A stretch of 64,000 nt of DNA from Carboxydothermus islandicus (lineage in GTDB: Bacteria > Bacillota > Z-2901 > Carboxydothermales > Carboxydothermaceae). Below, in pieces: positions 7,715-20,087 of the stretch; position 1 is the first letter of the stretch; each line of letters begins with the position of its first letter. The notes below the pieces were generated by a model. The model worked only from the letters and a program-made list of their open reading frames with translations, did no database searches and was not told where the DNA came from. The position numbers were made by a program, and so were the translations under genes. Where the stretch lies: contig NZ_BDJL01000132.1 of NCBI RefSeq assembly GCF_001950325.1, forward strand, positions 168,415-232,414, written 5' to 3'.

Positions 7715-9871
7715 ATGGAGAAGCTGTTAGCTACTTTAAACCCAGCTCAAAGAGAAGCGGTTACCCATACCCATGGGCCACTTCTGGTTTTGGCCGGAGC
7801 GGGAACGGGGAAAACCAGAGTTTTAACCTTCCGGATCGCTCACTTGCTTTATCGGAAAATGGCCTATCCCCATGAGATTTTAGCCATAACTTTTACCAAT
7901 AAAGCGGCCCGCGAAATGAAAGAACGGGTAGAAAGTTTAATCTCGGGAAGTGCCCGGGAAATCTGGATTTCTACTTTTCATTCTTTTGCGTTAAGGATAT
8001 TACGGAATGATATTGAAAAACTTGGTTTTAGCCGGGATTTTACCGTTTATGATGAGGAAGACCAGATACAGGTAATAAAAGAGTGCTTAAAAGAGCTAAA
8101 TATTGACGATAAACGTTTTGCTCCCAAGGCTATTGCCTATCATATTTCCTCGGCCAAGGACAAGCTTATTTCTCCCCGGCAGTATAGTGACGATGCCGAT
8201 GACTTATTTAAAGAAAAAGTGGCGATAATTTATAATATGTACCAGGAAAAGCTTAATAAAAATAATGCCCTTGACTTTGATGATTTACTTTATTATGCGG
8301 TAAGACTATTTGAAAATTATCCTCACGTTCTTGAATACTACCAGCGGCGGTTTAAATATATTCTGGTGGATGAGTACCAGGATACAAGCCATGCTCAGTA
8401 CCGGCTGGTAAATCTTTTAGCGCAAAAACACCGCAATCTCTGTGTAGTTGGTGACCCCGACCAGAGCATTTACTCCTGGCGGGGTGCGGATATTACCAAT
8501 ATCTTAAACTTTGAACGGGACTATCCGGAAGCAAAAGTGGTAATCTTAAAAGAAAATTACCGCTCCACCCAGAAAATCCTCGATGCGGCTAATGCGGTAA
8601 TTGCCAACAACCGGATGCGCAAGGAAAAAGAGCTTTTTTCTGCTAAAGAACCGGGTCACCCTGTTTATTTTTACCCGGCAGTAGATGAAAAAGATGAAGC
8701 GGCGTTTGTGGCATTAACCATCGAATCTTTGGTGAATGGCGGCGAGTATAATTACAAAGATATTGCACTTTTGTATCGAACCCATGCCTTATCCCGGAAC
8801 TTTGAAGAAGCGTTTATGCAAAGAGGCATTCCGTACGTGATATTTGGTGGCAGGCGTTTTTATGACCGGAAAGAAATAAAAGACATCATTGCTTATTTGC
8901 GGATAGTTGCAAACCCTTATGATAAAGTGTCTTTAAAAAGAATCATAAATGAGCCCAAGCGAGGAATCGGTGAGGCGAGCTTTGCTAAAATTGAAGCTTA
9001 TGCCGACCAAACGGGACTGCCCGTAGGGTTATTGCTTTTAAGGGATGAAGCTTTGGCTCTGGTTTCCGGGAAAACCAGGAAAGCTTTCAAGGAATTTGGC
9101 GAAATGCTCCTCTGGTTTCGGGAATTAAAGGACAGGGTAAGCGTTACCAAACTTACCGAAGAAATTTTGGAACGTTCCGGGTATCTACCGGCGTTAAAAG
9201 CGGAAGATACCATGGAAGCAAGGGCGAGAATTGAAAACTTAAACGAGTTTTTAACCGTAACCCAGGCGTTTGAACGGGAGAGCGAAGATAAGTCTTTAGA
9301 GGCGTTTTTGGCTACCATATCCCTTTTAACCGATGCGGACGTCCAGGAAGGTGGCGAAAACCGGGTGCAGATGATGACCCTCCATGCTGCCAAGGGTTTG
9401 GAGTTTCCGGTGGTTTTTCTGGTGGGTCTGGAGGAGGGGATATTTCCTCACAGCCGGGCCATTTTCAGTATTGATCCCCAGGAACTTGAAGAAGAAAGAA
9501 GGCTTTGCTATGTAGGCATTACCCGGGCGCAAAAGAGGCTTTATCTTACCCGGGCCTGGCGGCGGACGGTTTATGGCCGCACCGATTATAATGAACCTTC
9601 CCGCTTTTTAGATGAAATACCTGAAGAATTAATAGAAAGTTTGTTAGAAACGGTTTCCGGAGTTAAAGAAACTGCCAAAAATCTTTCTCCGGGGGGAGAA
9701 AAGCAAAAGGGGGCTTTTTCTCCGGGAGATAGGGTAAGCCATAAAAAGTTTGGAGTGGGAACGGTGTTAGAAGTTAAACCCAAAGAGGGAGATGTAATTA
9801 TAAAAGTGAGATTTGAAGGTGGTGAAGTAAAAGAACTTCTGGGAAGTTTTGCTCCTCTGGTAAAAGTCTAA
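7715..9871 (+). CDS. pcrA: ATP-dependent 3'-5' DNA helicase PcrA/UvrD
   Basis: Superfamily 1 helicase for DNA repair and plasmid or replication maintenance, 718 residues. Motifs in order: GAGTGKT (Walker A, near residue 30), AITFTNKAAREMKER (Ia), DEYQDTS (II), GDPDQSIYSWRGA (III), TLHAAKGLEFPVVF (V) and YVGITRAQKRLYLTRA (VI). A C-terminal Tudor-like segment (DRVSHKKFGVGTVLEVK) is the PcrA type that contacts RNA polymerase. ATG 7715 after GGAGGATATCG is preferred to the upstream ATG 7682. It lies 12 bases before ligA, as in Bacillus, implying a pcrA-ligA operon. Confidence 0.96.
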   Translation: MEKLLATLNPAQREAVTHTHGPLLVLAGAGTGKTRVLTFRIAHLLYRKMAYPHEILAITFTNKAAREMKERVESLISGSAREIWISTFHSFALRILRNDIEKLGFSRDFTVYDEEDQIQVIKECLKELNIDDKRFAPKAIAYHISSAKDKLISPRQYSDDADDLFKEKVAIIYNMYQEKLNKNNALDFDDLLYYAVRLFENYPHVLEYYQRRFKYILVDEYQDTSHAQYRLVNLLAQKHRNLCVVGDPDQSIYSWRGADITNILNFERDYPEAKVVILKENYRSTQKILDAANAVIANNRMRKEKELFSAKEPGHPVYFYPAVDEKDEAAFVALTIESLVNGGEYNYKDIALLYRTHALSRNFEEAFMQRGIPYVIFGGRRFYDRKEIKDIIAYLRIVANPYDKVSLKRIINEPKRGIGEASFAKIEAYADQTGLPVGLLLLRDEALALVSGKTRKAFKEFGEMLLWFRELKDRVSVTKLTEEILERSGYLPALKAEDTMEARARIENLNEFLTVTQAFERESEDKSLEAFLATISLLTDADVQEGGENRVQMMTLHAAKGLEFPVVFLVGLEEGIFPHSRAIFSIDPQELEEERRLCYVGITRAQKRLYLTRAWRRTVYGRTDYNEPSRFLDEIPEELIESLLETVSGVKETAKNLSPGGEKQKGAFSPGDRVSHKKFGVGTVLEVKPKEGDVIIKVRFEGGEVKELLGSFAPLVKV

Positions 9872-11878
<2,007 letters not shown>

Positions 11879-11894
11879 GATTTTTATTATTTTC

Positions 11895-11924
11895 TTGTCA
11901 ATGTTTGCTAAATTTTTGTATAAT
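11895..11924 (+). promoter_or_regulatory. sigma-A-type promoter of gatCAB
   Basis: TTGTCA (11895-11900), an 18-base spacer, then TATAAT (11919-11924), 33 bases before the gatC start. Confidence 0.75.
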
Positions 11925-11957
11925 GGCAAAAGGATATTTTTTAAAGGGGGAACTGTT

Positions 11958-12242
11958 ATGACTATTTCTCTGAAAGATGTTGAACATGTAGCAATGCTTG
12001 CCCGGTTGAAGTTAAGTGACGAGGAAAAGGAAATGTATACAAAACAGTTAAATGATATTTTAAAATATGCCGAACAATTACAGGAACTGGATACCGAAAA
12101 GGTGAAACCCACTGCCCACGTGCTGCCGTTAAAAAATGTTTTTCGGGAAGATAAAGTTCATCAGCATTTGGATACAGAAAAAGCTCTGGCAAATGCCCCG
12201 GAACGGGAAGAAAACTTCTTTAAGGTGCCGAAAATTATTTAA
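11958..12242 (+). CDS. gatC: Asp-tRNA(Asn)/Glu-tRNA(Gln) amidotransferase subunit C
   Basis: Small structural subunit of the GatCAB amidotransferase, which makes Gln-tRNA and/or Asn-tRNA by amidating mischarged tRNA. The 94-residue protein has the family core [16 protein letters not shown] at its N-terminus and ends with AREENFF-like sequence before VPKII. ATG 11958 follows AAAGGGGG; a longer frame back to 11895 only runs through the promoter. First gene of gatC-gatA-gatB. Confidence 0.96.
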   Translation: MTISLKDVEHVAMLARLKLSDEEKEMYTKQLNDILKYAEQLQELDTEKVKPTAHVLPLKNVFREDKVHQHLDTEKALANAPEREENFFKVPKII

Positions 12243-12250
12243 AGGAGGGT

Positions 12251-13714
12251 ATGGTTTTGGAACTATACTATTTAAGTGCAAAAGAGATTACCGAAAAGAT
12301 AAAAGCAAAAGAAATATCAGCTTTGGAAGTTGCTAAAGCTACTTTTGACCGGATAGAAGCGGTAGAACCAAAAATTCAAGCCTACGTTACTGTAACCCGG
12401 GAATTAGGGCTAAAAATGGCCCGGGAAGTAGATGAAAAAATTGCCCGGGGGGAAGACCCGGGGCCGCTGGCGGGGGTACCGGTGGCGATTAAAGATAATA
12501 TGTCTACCGCCGGGATTAGAACTACCTGTTCGTCCAAAATCCTGGAAAACTACATACCTCCTTATGACGCTACTGTGGTGGAAAAATTAAAGGCAGCTGG
12601 TGCGGTGTTTACCGGAAAAACCAATTTGGACGAGTTTGCTATGGGTTCTTCTACCGAAAATTCCCGCTTTTTCCCCACTAAAAACCCCTGGGATTTAGAA
12701 CGGGTGCCCGGTGGTTCTTCCGGTGGGTCGGCGGCGAGTGTGGCTGCTGGAGAAGCGGTAGTGGCTCTGGGCTCCGATACCGGGGGTTCCATCCGCCAGC
12801 CGGCTGCTTTTTGCGGAATTGTTGGTTTAAAGCCTACTTACGGGGCGGTAAGCCGGTATGGCCTGGTGGCTTTTGCCAGCTCTTTGGACCAAATCGGACC
12901 TTTTGCCCGGACGGTGGAAGATGCGGCCCTTTTATTAAATGTGATTGCCGGTCACGACCCGAAAGATTCAACTTCTGCCGATATTGAATATCCTGATTAC
13001 TTGAGCTTTTTAAACCAGGACATAAAGGGCCTAAAAATTGGGCTGCCGAAGGAGTATTTTATAGACGGTATTGATGCAGGAGTGAAAAAGGCGATTGACG
13101 ATGCGATAAAAGTTTTGGAAAGTTTAGGAGCGGTCTTTGAAGAAGTATCGTTACCTCATACCAAATATTCTCTTCCGGTGTACTATCTTATTGCTCCGGC
13201 GGAAGCTTCCTCCAACTTAGCGCGGTATGATGGAGTCCGTTATGGCTACCGGGATTTTGAAGCGGAAGATGTGGTGGAAATGTTCTCCCGGACCCGGGCG
13301 GAAGGTTTTGGGGCTGAGGTAAAGAGACGGATCATGCTTGGTACTTATGCTTTAAGTGCCGGTTATTACGATGCTTATTACTTAAAGGCGCTGAAGGTAA
13401 GGACCCTTATTAAAGAAGATTTTGACCGGGCTTTTACCAAAGTAGATCTCCTTTTAACCCCAACAACACCTACACCAGCGTTTAAGTTTGGCGAAAAGAC
13501 GTCCGACCCGGTTTCGATGTATCTTTCGGACATCTTCACCATGGCGGTAAACTTGGCCGGTCTTCCCGGGATTTCGGTTCCGGCTGGTTTTGACGGTCAT
13601 CTGCCGGTATCGTTCCAGCTAATTGGCAAGCCTTTTGATGAAGGAACATTACTGAAAGTTGCCCATGCCTTTGAGCAAAATACCGAATTTCATAAGGTAC
13701 GGCCCAAGCTTTAG
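12251..13714 (+). CDS. gatA: Asp-tRNA(Asn)/Glu-tRNA(Gln) amidotransferase subunit A
   Basis: Amidase subunit that releases ammonia from glutamine. The 487-residue protein carries the amidase signature with the Lys-Ser-Ser triad: the Lys in VAIKDN (about residue 79) and the serines in GGSSGGSAA and [13 protein letters not shown] 12251 lies only two bases after AAGGAGG, whereas an in-frame TTG at 12257 has ideal spacing, so the protein may start two codons later. Eight bases after gatC and ten before gatB. Confidence 0.96.
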   Translation: MVLELYYLSAKEITEKIKAKEISALEVAKATFDRIEAVEPKIQAYVTVTRELGLKMAREVDEKIARGEDPGPLAGVPVAIKDNMSTAGIRTTCSSKILENYIPPYDATVVEKLKAAGAVFTGKTNLDEFAMGSSTENSRFFPTKNPWDLERVPGGSSGGSAASVAAGEAVVALGSDTGGSIRQPAAFCGIVGLKPTYGAVSRYGLVAFASSLDQIGPFARTVEDAALLLNVIAGHDPKDSTSADIEYPDYLSFLNQDIKGLKIGLPKEYFIDGIDAGVKKAIDDAIKVLESLGAVFEEVSLPHTKYSLPVYYLIAPAEASSNLARYDGVRYGYRDFEAEDVVEMFSRTRAEGFGAEVKRRIMLGTYALSAGYYDAYYLKALKVRTLIKEDFDRAFTKVDLLLTPTTPTPAFKFGEKTSDPVSMYLSDIFTMAVNLAGLPGISVPAGFDGHLPVSFQLIGKPFDEGTLLKVAHAFEQNTEFHKVRPKL

Positions 13715-13724
13715 GAGGTGTATT

Positions 13725-15170
13725 ATGCGCGAATACGAAGCGGTTATCGGGTTAGAAGTTCATGTGGAGTTAAAAACCAATACGAAAATTTTTTGCAATT
13801 GTTCCACCGAGTTTGGTGGCGATCCGAACTCGCACGTTTGCCCGGTATGTCTGGGACTTCCCGGGGTTTTGCCCGTTTTAAATAAAAAAGTGGTGGATTA
13901 TGCGATTAAAGCAGCGCTGGCGTTAAACTGTGAAGTGGCCGAATACTGCAAGTTTGACCGGAAAAATTACTACTACCCCGACTTACCCAAGAATTATCAG
14001 ATATCCCAGTACGATTTGCCGTTAGCGAAAAACGGTTATTTAGAAATTGAGGTTGATGGGCAGGTAAAAAGAATTGGCATTACCCGGATTCACATGGAAG
14101 AAGATGCGGGAAAATTGGTCCATCAGGGAAATTTAGCGCTTACCCCTTACTCTTTGGTTGATTACAATCGTACCGGGGTACCGTTAATTGAAATAGTTTC
14201 GGAGCCGGATATCCGTACACCCGAGGAAGCAAGACTTTACTTGGAAAAGCTTCGAGCAATAATCCAGTACACCGGAATTTCCGATTGCCGCATGGAGGAA
14301 GGTAGCCTTAGATGTGATGCGAACGTTTCGGTTCGTCCCAAAGGCCAGAAAGAGTTTGGAACCAAAACGGAAATCAAAAATATGAATTCCTTCAAGGCGC
14401 TGCAAAAGGCCTTAGAATATGAAATTGCCCGGCAAATTGAGATTTTGGAAGAAGGTGGGCGAATTATCCAGGAAACCCGGATGTGGGATGAGAGCCGGCA
14501 GGTAACCCTATCGATGCGGAGCAAAGAGGAAGCCCACGATTACCGTTATTTCCCCGAGCCAGATTTACCGCCGGTGGTTATCGACCGGGAGTGGTTAGAA
14601 GAGATAAGGGCTACATTGCCGGAGCTTCCGGATGCCCGGAAAAAGCGGTTTGTAGAACAGTATGGCCTAACTCCTTACGATGCCCACGTCCTGACCTTAA
14701 CCCGGGAACTGGCGGATTATTACGAGGAAGCGGCAAAGGGTTACAGTAATCCTAAAGCGGTAGCTAACTGGGTCATAAATGAGCTTTTACGTTTGCTCAA
14801 TGCTGCAGGAAAAGAAATTACCGAGTGTCCCATAAAACCGGGACAAATTACCAAAATGTTAGAGCTGTTAGATAAAGGCACCATTTCCGGTAAAATTGCC
14901 AAAACGGTGTTTGAAGAGATGTTTTCATCCGGTAAAGATCCGGAGGTAATCGTCAAAGAAAAGGGACTGGTGCAAATTACCGATTTGGGTGAATTGGAAG
15001 CGGTAGTGGACAAAGTAATTGCGGAAAACCCCAAAGCGGTGGAAGATTACAAGAACGGTAAGGAAAAGGCATTGGGCTTCTTAGTTGGCCAGATTATGAA
15101 AGAAACCCGCGGACGGGCTAATCCTGAGGCTGTAAACCAGCTCTTACGGGACAAATTAGCAAAACTTTAA
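13725..15170 (+). CDS. gatB: Asp-tRNA(Asn)/Glu-tRNA(Gln) amidotransferase subunit B
   Basis: tRNA-binding and kinase subunit that activates the mischarged aminoacyl-tRNA. 481 residues: N-terminal cradle with [12 protein letters not shown], the zinc-site region CNCSTEF...[22 protein letters not shown], and a C-terminal YqeY-like tail (about 330-481). The start is ATG 13725 after TTAGGAGGTG; the frame extends back to 13659 only within gatA. The operon ends with a strong hairpin 2 bases after the stop. Confidence 0.97.
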   Translation: MREYEAVIGLEVHVELKTNTKIFCNCSTEFGGDPNSHVCPVCLGLPGVLPVLNKKVVDYAIKAALALNCEVAEYCKFDRKNYYYPDLPKNYQISQYDLPLAKNGYLEIEVDGQVKRIGITRIHMEEDAGKLVHQGNLALTPYSLVDYNRTGVPLIEIVSEPDIRTPEEARLYLEKLRAIIQYTGISDCRMEEGSLRCDANVSVRPKGQKEFGTKTEIKNMNSFKALQKALEYEIARQIEILEEGGRIIQETRMWDESRQVTLSMRSKEEAHDYRYFPEPDLPPVVIDREWLEEIRATLPELPDARKKRFVEQYGLTPYDAHVLTLTRELADYYEEAAKGYSNPKAVANWVINELLRLLNAAGKEITECPIKPGQITKMLELLDKGTISGKIAKTVFEEMFSSGKDPEVIVKEKGLVQITDLGELEAVVDKVIAENPKAVEDYKNGKEKALGFLVGQIMKETRGRANPEAVNQLLRDKLAKL

Positions 15171-15172
15171 TA

Positions 15173-15206
15173 CAAAAACCGCTGTTTTTTATGACAGCGG
15201 TTTTTG
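15173..15206. terminator. strong terminator after gatB
   Basis: A 13-bp perfect stem, CAAAAACCGCTGT (15173-15185) with ACAGCGGTTTTTG (15194-15206). A-rich on one side and T-rich on the other, so it could work in both directions. Confidence 0.9.
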
Positions 15207-15383
15207 TATATCTTTACTTTATTAAGGTTTTTATTTTTTATATTTTTTGTCCAATTTCTAACCTCCAACTTCTAACTTCTAAAAAAAGTATACAGTATAA
15301 AAACTTTGAAAATCTTTTAACAATTTTGGGGGTGTGTTATCATTAAAAAATAGATTAAGCTACAAGCGGGAGGGTGAAAAAAC
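15207..15383 (+). promoter_or_regulatory. leader and possible promoter of the citrate/2-oxoglutarate cluster
   Basis: AT-rich DNA with a TAACTTC-like low-complexity tract at about 15250-15282. A plausible extended -10, TGT-TATCAT (15335-15343), has TTAACA 15 bases upstream of the -10 hexamer (15317-15322), a short spacing. A GGGAGGGTGA ribosome site precedes GTG 15384. No riboswitch fold was recognised. Confidence 0.4.
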
Positions 15384-16526
15384 GTGAAATTAAAAGATAA
15401 ACCAATTTATATCGTTGATACGACCCTAAGAGACGGAGAACAAACCGCAGGAGTAGTTTTTGCTAACAAAGAAAAAATTAGAATTGCCCAGATGCTGGAT
15501 GAACTTGGTGTTGACCAGATTGAGGCCGGTATTCCCACGATGGGTGGCGATGAAAAAGAGGCAATTACCGCCATCTGCAAGCTTGGCTTAAAAGCCAGTA
15601 TCATGGGCTGGAACCGTCCGGTAATTAAAGATATAGAAGAGTCACTGCGCTGTGGTGTAGATGCGGTGGCTATCTCGATTTCCACTTCCGATATCCACAT
15701 TGAACATAAACTCCGGGCTTCCCGGGAATGGGTTATTGAAAATATGGTTAAAGCCTGCGAGTTTGCTAAAAAAGAAGGTTTGTATGTTTCGGTGAACGCT
15801 GAGGATGCCAGCCGTTCCGACATGGAATTTTTGGTGCAGTTTGGTTTGGCGGCCAAACAAGCGGGAGCCGACCGTTTAAGATATTGCGATACCGTTGGTA
15901 TCCTTGATCCCTTTACTACCTATGAACGGGTCAAGGAATTGCGGGAAAGAGTAGGTATTGAAATTGAAATGCATACCCACAACGACTTTGGTATGGCCAC
16001 GGCCAATGCTTTAGCCGGGGTTAAAGCCGGAGCTAAGTTTGTAGGGGTTACGGTTATTGGTCTTGGGGAGCGGGCCGGTAATGCTGCTTTAGAAGAAGTG
16101 GTAATGGCCTTAAAACATATCTACGGTATTGATCTTGGCTTTAAAACCGAGTTTTTCCGGGAGGTTGCCCTTTATGTTTCCAAGGCTTCCGGCCGTGAAC
16201 TTCCTGCCTGGAAAGCCATTGTGGGTTCCAACATGTTTGCCCACGAATCGGGAATCCATGCCGATGGAGCGTTAAAGAACCCTAAAACCTACGAGGCTTT
16301 CCAGCCCGAGGAAGTGGGTTTGGAGCGACAAATTGTTATCGGTAAGCACTCCGGTTCGGCAGCATTAAAAGCCAAGTTTGCCGAGTACGGAATTCATTTA
16401 ACCGATGAACAGGCAGCAGAGCTTCTTCCCCATGTCCGGGCCCATGCGGTGGAATTAAAACGGTCTTTGTTTGATAAAGAGCTTGTTTTAATCTACGAAG
16501 AACATTTCGGAAAGCGGGGAATGTAG
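15384..16526 (+). CDS. NifV-family acyltransferase: Re-citrate synthase or homocitrate synthase
   Basis: Condenses acetyl-CoA with a 2-oxo acid. The 380-residue DRE-TIM enzyme starts with [14 protein letters not shown] and has the metal ligands in [22 protein letters not shown] and VIGKHSG follow. Family knowledge: this branch includes NifV homocitrate synthases and the anaerobic Re-citrate synthases (as in Clostridium kluyveri), so sequence alone does not fix the substrate. The neighbours (aconitase type and isocitrate-dehydrogenase type) favour oxaloacetate, giving citrate. Starts with GTG 15384; two bases separate its stop from the next gene. Confidence 0.85.
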   Translation: MKLKDKPIYIVDTTLRDGEQTAGVVFANKEKIRIAQMLDELGVDQIEAGIPTMGGDEKEAITAICKLGLKASIMGWNRPVIKDIEESLRCGVDAVAISISTSDIHIEHKLRASREWVIENMVKACEFAKKEGLYVSVNAEDASRSDMEFLVQFGLAAKQAGADRLRYCDTVGILDPFTTYERVKELRERVGIEIEMHTHNDFGMATANALAGVKAGAKFVGVTVIGLGERAGNAALEEVVMALKHIYGIDLGFKTEFFREVALYVSKASGRELPAWKAIVGSNMFAHESGIHADGALKNPKTYEAFQPEEVGLERQIVIGKHSGSAALKAKFAEYGIHLTDEQAAELLPHVRAHAVELKRSLFDKELVLIYEEHFGKRGM

Positions 16527-16528
16527 CT

Positions 16529-17782
16529 TTGGGGAAAACCATCATTGAAAAAATCCTCTCGCAAAAAAGCGGCGTTGATGCTTATGCCGGCCAAATTGTG
16601 GTGGCCGATGTGGATTACGTAATGGGGCAGGACGGGACGGCTCCCCTGGCGATAAAATCCTTTAAAGAAATGGGCGGGAAAAAAGTTTTTGATCCGGAAA
16701 AAGTGGTATTTGTGATAGACCACAGCGCTCCCAGCCCCAATGAAGGGGTTTCGCGGCTTCACAAGTTGATGCGGGAGTTTCGGGACGAGCACGGAATTGA
16801 TTTCCACGATATTGGCGATGGAGTCTGCCACCAGGTAGTGCCGGAAAGCGGTAAAGTAGGTCCCGGCTCCCTGGTAGTAGGTGCCGATTCCCATACCTGC
16901 ACTTACGGGGCGTTAAACGCCTTTGCTACCGGGGTTGGCTCTACCGACCTGGCAGCGGCGATTATTTCCGGGAAGCTCTGGTTTAAAGTTCCCGAATCTA
17001 TAAAATTTGTGTTAAAGGGTAAACTTCCCAAAGGGGTATTTGCCAAGGATTTAATTTTGTATTTAATCGGGGATGTTACCGCCGATGGGGCAACCTATAT
17101 GGCCGCGGAATACACCGGGGAGGCTATTTCGGATCTTTCCATGGATGGGCGCTTTACCATTGCCAATATGGCTATTGAAATGGGAGCAAAAGCCGGATTA
17201 ATGGAAGCCGATGAAAAAACTTTTGCTTTTGTAAAGGAACACGGTGGTAGAGATTTTACTCCGGTTTTTGCCGATCCGGATGCGGTTTATGCTAAAATTT
17301 TGGAATATGATGTGTCGGAGTTGGAACCGATGGTGGCCAAGCCGCATACCGTTGATAACACTGCCAAAGTTACCGAAGTAGCCGGCACCCCGATTCACCA
17401 GGCGGTACTGGGTACCTGTACTAACGGACGGCTTGAAGATTTACGGATTGCAGCCAAAATCCTTGAGGGAAGAAAAATCCATCCCAGAACCCGTCTGATT
17501 GTGGCGCCGGCTTCCCGCAAAATTTTCCTAAGAGCCATGGAAGAAGGACTTATTAAAATTTTTGTAGAAGCCGGGGCTGCCGTAGTTACACCAGGCTGTG
17601 GTCCGTGTGTGGGTACCCATAACGGTATACCTTCCGACGGAGAAAATGTTATTTCAACTGCCAACCGGAATTTTAAAGGCCGGATGGGTAACAGTAATGC
17701 CTTTATCTATTTAGCTTCACCGGCCACAGTCGCTGCTTCGGCTATTGCCGGGGAGATTGCGGATCCGAGACCTTACTTTTAA
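16529..17782 (+). CDS. aconitase/isopropylmalate-isomerase family, large subunit
   Basis: Iron-sulfur hydro-lyase large subunit of the two-chain LeuC/homoaconitase type, 417 residues. Cluster cysteines appear in GTCTNGR (about residue 293) and PGCGPCVG (about 353-356). DHSAPSPN and GADSHTCTYGA match the family. It starts with TTG 16529, two bases after the upstream stop. In context it probably isomerises citrate to isocitrate, but homocitrate or isopropylmalate cannot be excluded from the large subunit alone. Confidence 0.87.
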   Translation: MGKTIIEKILSQKSGVDAYAGQIVVADVDYVMGQDGTAPLAIKSFKEMGGKKVFDPEKVVFVIDHSAPSPNEGVSRLHKLMREFRDEHGIDFHDIGDGVCHQVVPESGKVGPGSLVVGADSHTCTYGALNAFATGVGSTDLAAAIISGKLWFKVPESIKFVLKGKLPKGVFAKDLILYLIGDVTADGATYMAAEYTGEAISDLSMDGRFTIANMAIEMGAKAGLMEADEKTFAFVKEHGGRDFTPVFADPDAVYAKILEYDVSELEPMVAKPHTVDNTAKVTEVAGTPIHQAVLGTCTNGRLEDLRIAAKILEGRKIHPRTRLIVAPASRKIFLRAMEEGLIKIFVEAGAAVVTPGCGPCVGTHNGIPSDGENVISTANRNFKGRMGNSNAFIYLASPATVAASAIAGEIADPRPYF

Positions 17783-17799
17783 GGATGGTGGAGTAAAAA

Positions 17800-18297
17800 A
17801 TGATTTTAAGGGGTAAATGCCATAAATTTGGCAATGACGTCAATACCGATTATATAATTTCCGGTAAATACAAGTTTAAAACATTGGATATGAACGAGCT
17901 GGCCAAGCACGTGATGGAAGATTTGGACCCGGATTTTTACAACAAAATAACCCCCGGAGATTTTATCGTTGCCGGCAGTAACTTTGGCTGCGGTTCATCC
18001 CGGGAACAAGCCCCGCTGGCCATTAAATACGCTAAAATTGGTGCTGTTATTGCTAAGTCTTTTGCCCGGATTTTTTACCGGAATGCAATTAATACCGGTC
18101 TTCCGGTAATTGAGTGTGATACCGATAAAATAAATGCCGGCGATGAACTGGAAGTAGATTTGTCTAAAGGGATTATTAGAAACCTGACTACCGGCGAGGA
18201 TATACCGATTAAGCCTTTGCCGGAGGTAATGATTAAGATTTTAAATGATGGCGGGTTAATTGAGCATTTTAAAAAATACGGCACATTTAACTTTTAA
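17800..18297 (+). CDS. aconitase/isopropylmalate-isomerase family, small subunit
   Basis: Swivel-domain partner of the preceding gene, 165 residues. Shows [10 protein letters not shown] near the N-terminus and [14 protein letters not shown], the substrate-carboxylate loop. Family knowledge: the loop after NTD.I. differs by substrate, YLRT in homoaconitase and YLVY in isopropylmalate isomerase of Methanocaldococcus. Here it reads YKFKT, matching neither, so specificity is open. A ribosome site GGTGGAG precedes ATG 17800. Confidence 0.87.
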   Translation: MILRGKCHKFGNDVNTDYIISGKYKFKTLDMNELAKHVMEDLDPDFYNKITPGDFIVAGSNFGCGSSREQAPLAIKYAKIGAVIAKSFARIFYRNAINTGLPVIECDTDKINAGDELEVDLSKGIIRNLTTGEDIPIKPLPEVMIKILNDGGLIEHFKKYGTFNF

Positions 18298-18308
18298 GGA
18301 GGTTTAAG

Positions 18309-19307
18309 ATGGCGCATCGAGTAACATTGATTCCCGGAGACGGAATTGGTCCGGAAATTGTCGAAGCAGCCCGGCGGGTAATTGAGGCCAGCGGCGCGAA
18401 TATTGAATGGGAAGTGGTGGAAGCCGGGGAAAAGGTAATGGCCGAGTACGGTACACCGTTGCCCGATTATGTTTTGGAATCTATCAAAAAAAATAAAGTT
18501 GCTTTAAAAGGTCCGATGACGACACCTGTTGGTACGGGATTTCGCAGCGTGAATGTTGCTTTAAGAAAAGCCCTGGATTTATACGCCAATGTTCGGCCGG
18601 CAAAATCTTTACCGGGTGTTATTACCCGTTATGAAAATATTGATTTAATTACGGTCCGGGAAAATACCGAAGACTTATATGCCGGGGTTGAACACATGGT
18701 AGGGGAGGATGCAGCGGAAAGCATCAAAATTATTACCCGGAAAGCTTCCCAAAGAATAGTTCGCTTTGCTTTTGAATTAGCCAGAAGAGAAGGAAGAAAA
18801 AAAGTCACTGCTGTTCATAAAGCCAATATCATGAAGTATACCGATGGCTTATTTTTAGCGGTGGCCCGGGAAGTGGCAGCGGAATATCCCGATATTGAGT
18901 TTGAGGATATGATTGTCGACGCTATGGCCATGAAGTTGGTTCAAACACCGGAAAAATTTGATGTGATGGTGATGCCCAATCTTTACGGTGATATTTTGTC
19001 GGACCTCTGTGCGGGTTTGGTTGGGGGTCTTGGGGTGGCACCGGGAGCCAATATCGGTGACGAATATGCCGTTTTTGAGCCGGTTCACGGAAGTGCCCCC
19101 AAGCATGCTGGACAAAACCGGGTAAACCCCCTGGCGGAGATTTTATCGGGGGTGATGATGTTAAAACACCTGGGAGAAATGGATGCTGCTGCCAAAATCG
19201 AGCGGGCTTTAACCAAGGTTCTTCCCAATAAGGACATGGTTACCTATGATTTAGGCGGGACTGCGAAAACCTCAGAAATGGCCGATTATATCATAAAACA
19301 CTTATAA
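18309..19307 (+). CDS. isocitrate dehydrogenase-like decarboxylating dehydrogenase
   Basis: Beta-decarboxylating dehydrogenase, 332 residues. Substrate-site residues follow the isocitrate pattern S-x-N-x3-R ([20 protein letters not shown]) rather than the isopropylmalate or homoisocitrate patterns. Metal and catalytic motifs include LYGDILSDL and [12 protein letters not shown]. The coenzyme is unclear: Lys-His in APKHAG resembles NADP enzymes, but TYDLGG resembles NAD enzymes. AGGAGG precedes ATG 18309. Last gene of the cluster; its product would be 2-oxoglutarate for glutamate synthesis. Confidence 0.87.
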   Translation: MAHRVTLIPGDGIGPEIVEAARRVIEASGANIEWEVVEAGEKVMAEYGTPLPDYVLESIKKNKVALKGPMTTPVGTGFRSVNVALRKALDLYANVRPAKSLPGVITRYENIDLITVRENTEDLYAGVEHMVGEDAAESIKIITRKASQRIVRFAFELARREGRKKVTAVHKANIMKYTDGLFLAVAREVAAEYPDIEFEDMIVDAMAMKLVQTPEKFDVMVMPNLYGDILSDLCAGLVGGLGVAPGANIGDEYAVFEPVHGSAPKHAGQNRVNPLAEILSGVMMLKHLGEMDAAAKIERALTKVLPNKDMVTYDLGGTAKTSEMADYIIKHL

Positions 19308-19337
19308 AACCTCCAGTTTTGGAGGTTTTTATTTTTT
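19308..19337 (+). terminator. terminator of the citrate/2-oxoglutarate cluster
   Basis: AACCTCC (19308-19314) pairs with GGAGGTT (19321-19327); a long T-rich run follows. Confidence 0.9.
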
Positions 19338-19385
19338 TCGCCTGCGGGAAATGCTAAAATAGAGATGAAAAACAGGAGGGGTTTG

Positions 19386-20078
19386 ATGCTGGAAATTCGC
19401 TGGAAGTTAAAACATGTGGTTTTAATATTAGTATTAACTTTAGTTTTGGTAAATGGGATGAATTTACTGCTAGGATCTCTTCCTCTTCCCGGCCTTAAAA
19501 GTTTTGGGGCCAGGGTTATCTTTTTAACTTTTTTTCAGGATCTATTGTTGCTGGCTTTGGTGTTGTGGGTGGTGGAAAAAAACCGGAGTAATCTTGCCGA
19601 CCTGGGGCTTACGGTGAAAAATTGGGGTAAAGCCTTTAAATGGGGAGTGTTTGGAGGTTTTTTAATTTTAATTATCGTGGTGGTGGTGGGAGCTTTTAGT
19701 TTTAAAATTTTAAAGGTTAATCCTCCACCGCAGACCTTTGAAAAACTCTTAACCCTGGCTAAAACTCCCACGGAGAAAAACCTGCTGGTCTTTTTGGGAG
19801 TTTTTCTCGGCCCTTTTGCCGAAGAGCTTTTCTTTCGCGGTTTTAGCTATCCTGTCTTAAAAAAATACATGGGTGTGGTTGGAGGGATAGCAGTATCTTC
19901 CTTACTTTTTGGAGCGATGCATTTTGATCCTTACCGGTTTTTACCGCTGACTTTAGGGGGAGCAATACTGGCGTATCTTTACGAAAAGACCGGCACGATA
20001 TTAAGCCCTTTTGTGGCGCATGCCACCTGGAATGGAATCATGACCTGGTTTGTAATGGGGAAAATGTTTTTTTATTAA
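19386..20078 (+). CDS. CPBP-family intramembrane metalloprotease (CAAX/Abi type)
   Basis: Membrane protein of 230 residues with about six hydrophobic segments. The family motifs are present: EELFFRGF (about residue 150), then FGAMHFDPY and a final HATWNG with the third His. Family knowledge: bacterial CPBP members are putative glutamate proteases with varied or unknown substrates. ATG 19386 with GGAGGGG upstream is preferred to ATG 19365, which lies before that site. Nine bases before the methyltransferase gene, so probably co-transcribed; no functional link is evident. Confidence 0.85.
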   Translation: MLEIRWKLKHVVLILVLTLVLVNGMNLLLGSLPLPGLKSFGARVIFLTFFQDLLLLALVLWVVEKNRSNLADLGLTVKNWGKAFKWGVFGGFLILIIVVVVGAFSFKILKVNPPPQTFEKLLTLAKTPTEKNLLVFLGVFLGPFAEELFFRGFSYPVLKKYMGVVGGIAVSSLLFGAMHFDPYRFLPLTLGGAILAYLYEKTGTILSPFVAHATWNGIMTWFVMGKMFFY

Positions 20079-20087
20079 GGAGGCGTT

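Noticed and set aside
15384..19307. Lysine synthesis through alpha-aminoadipate, or leucine synthesis
   Set aside because: The dehydrogenase has isocitrate-type residues and the window has a bacterial DAP pathway for lysine. The leucine pathway would need leuA/leuB-type enzymes, which these are not.
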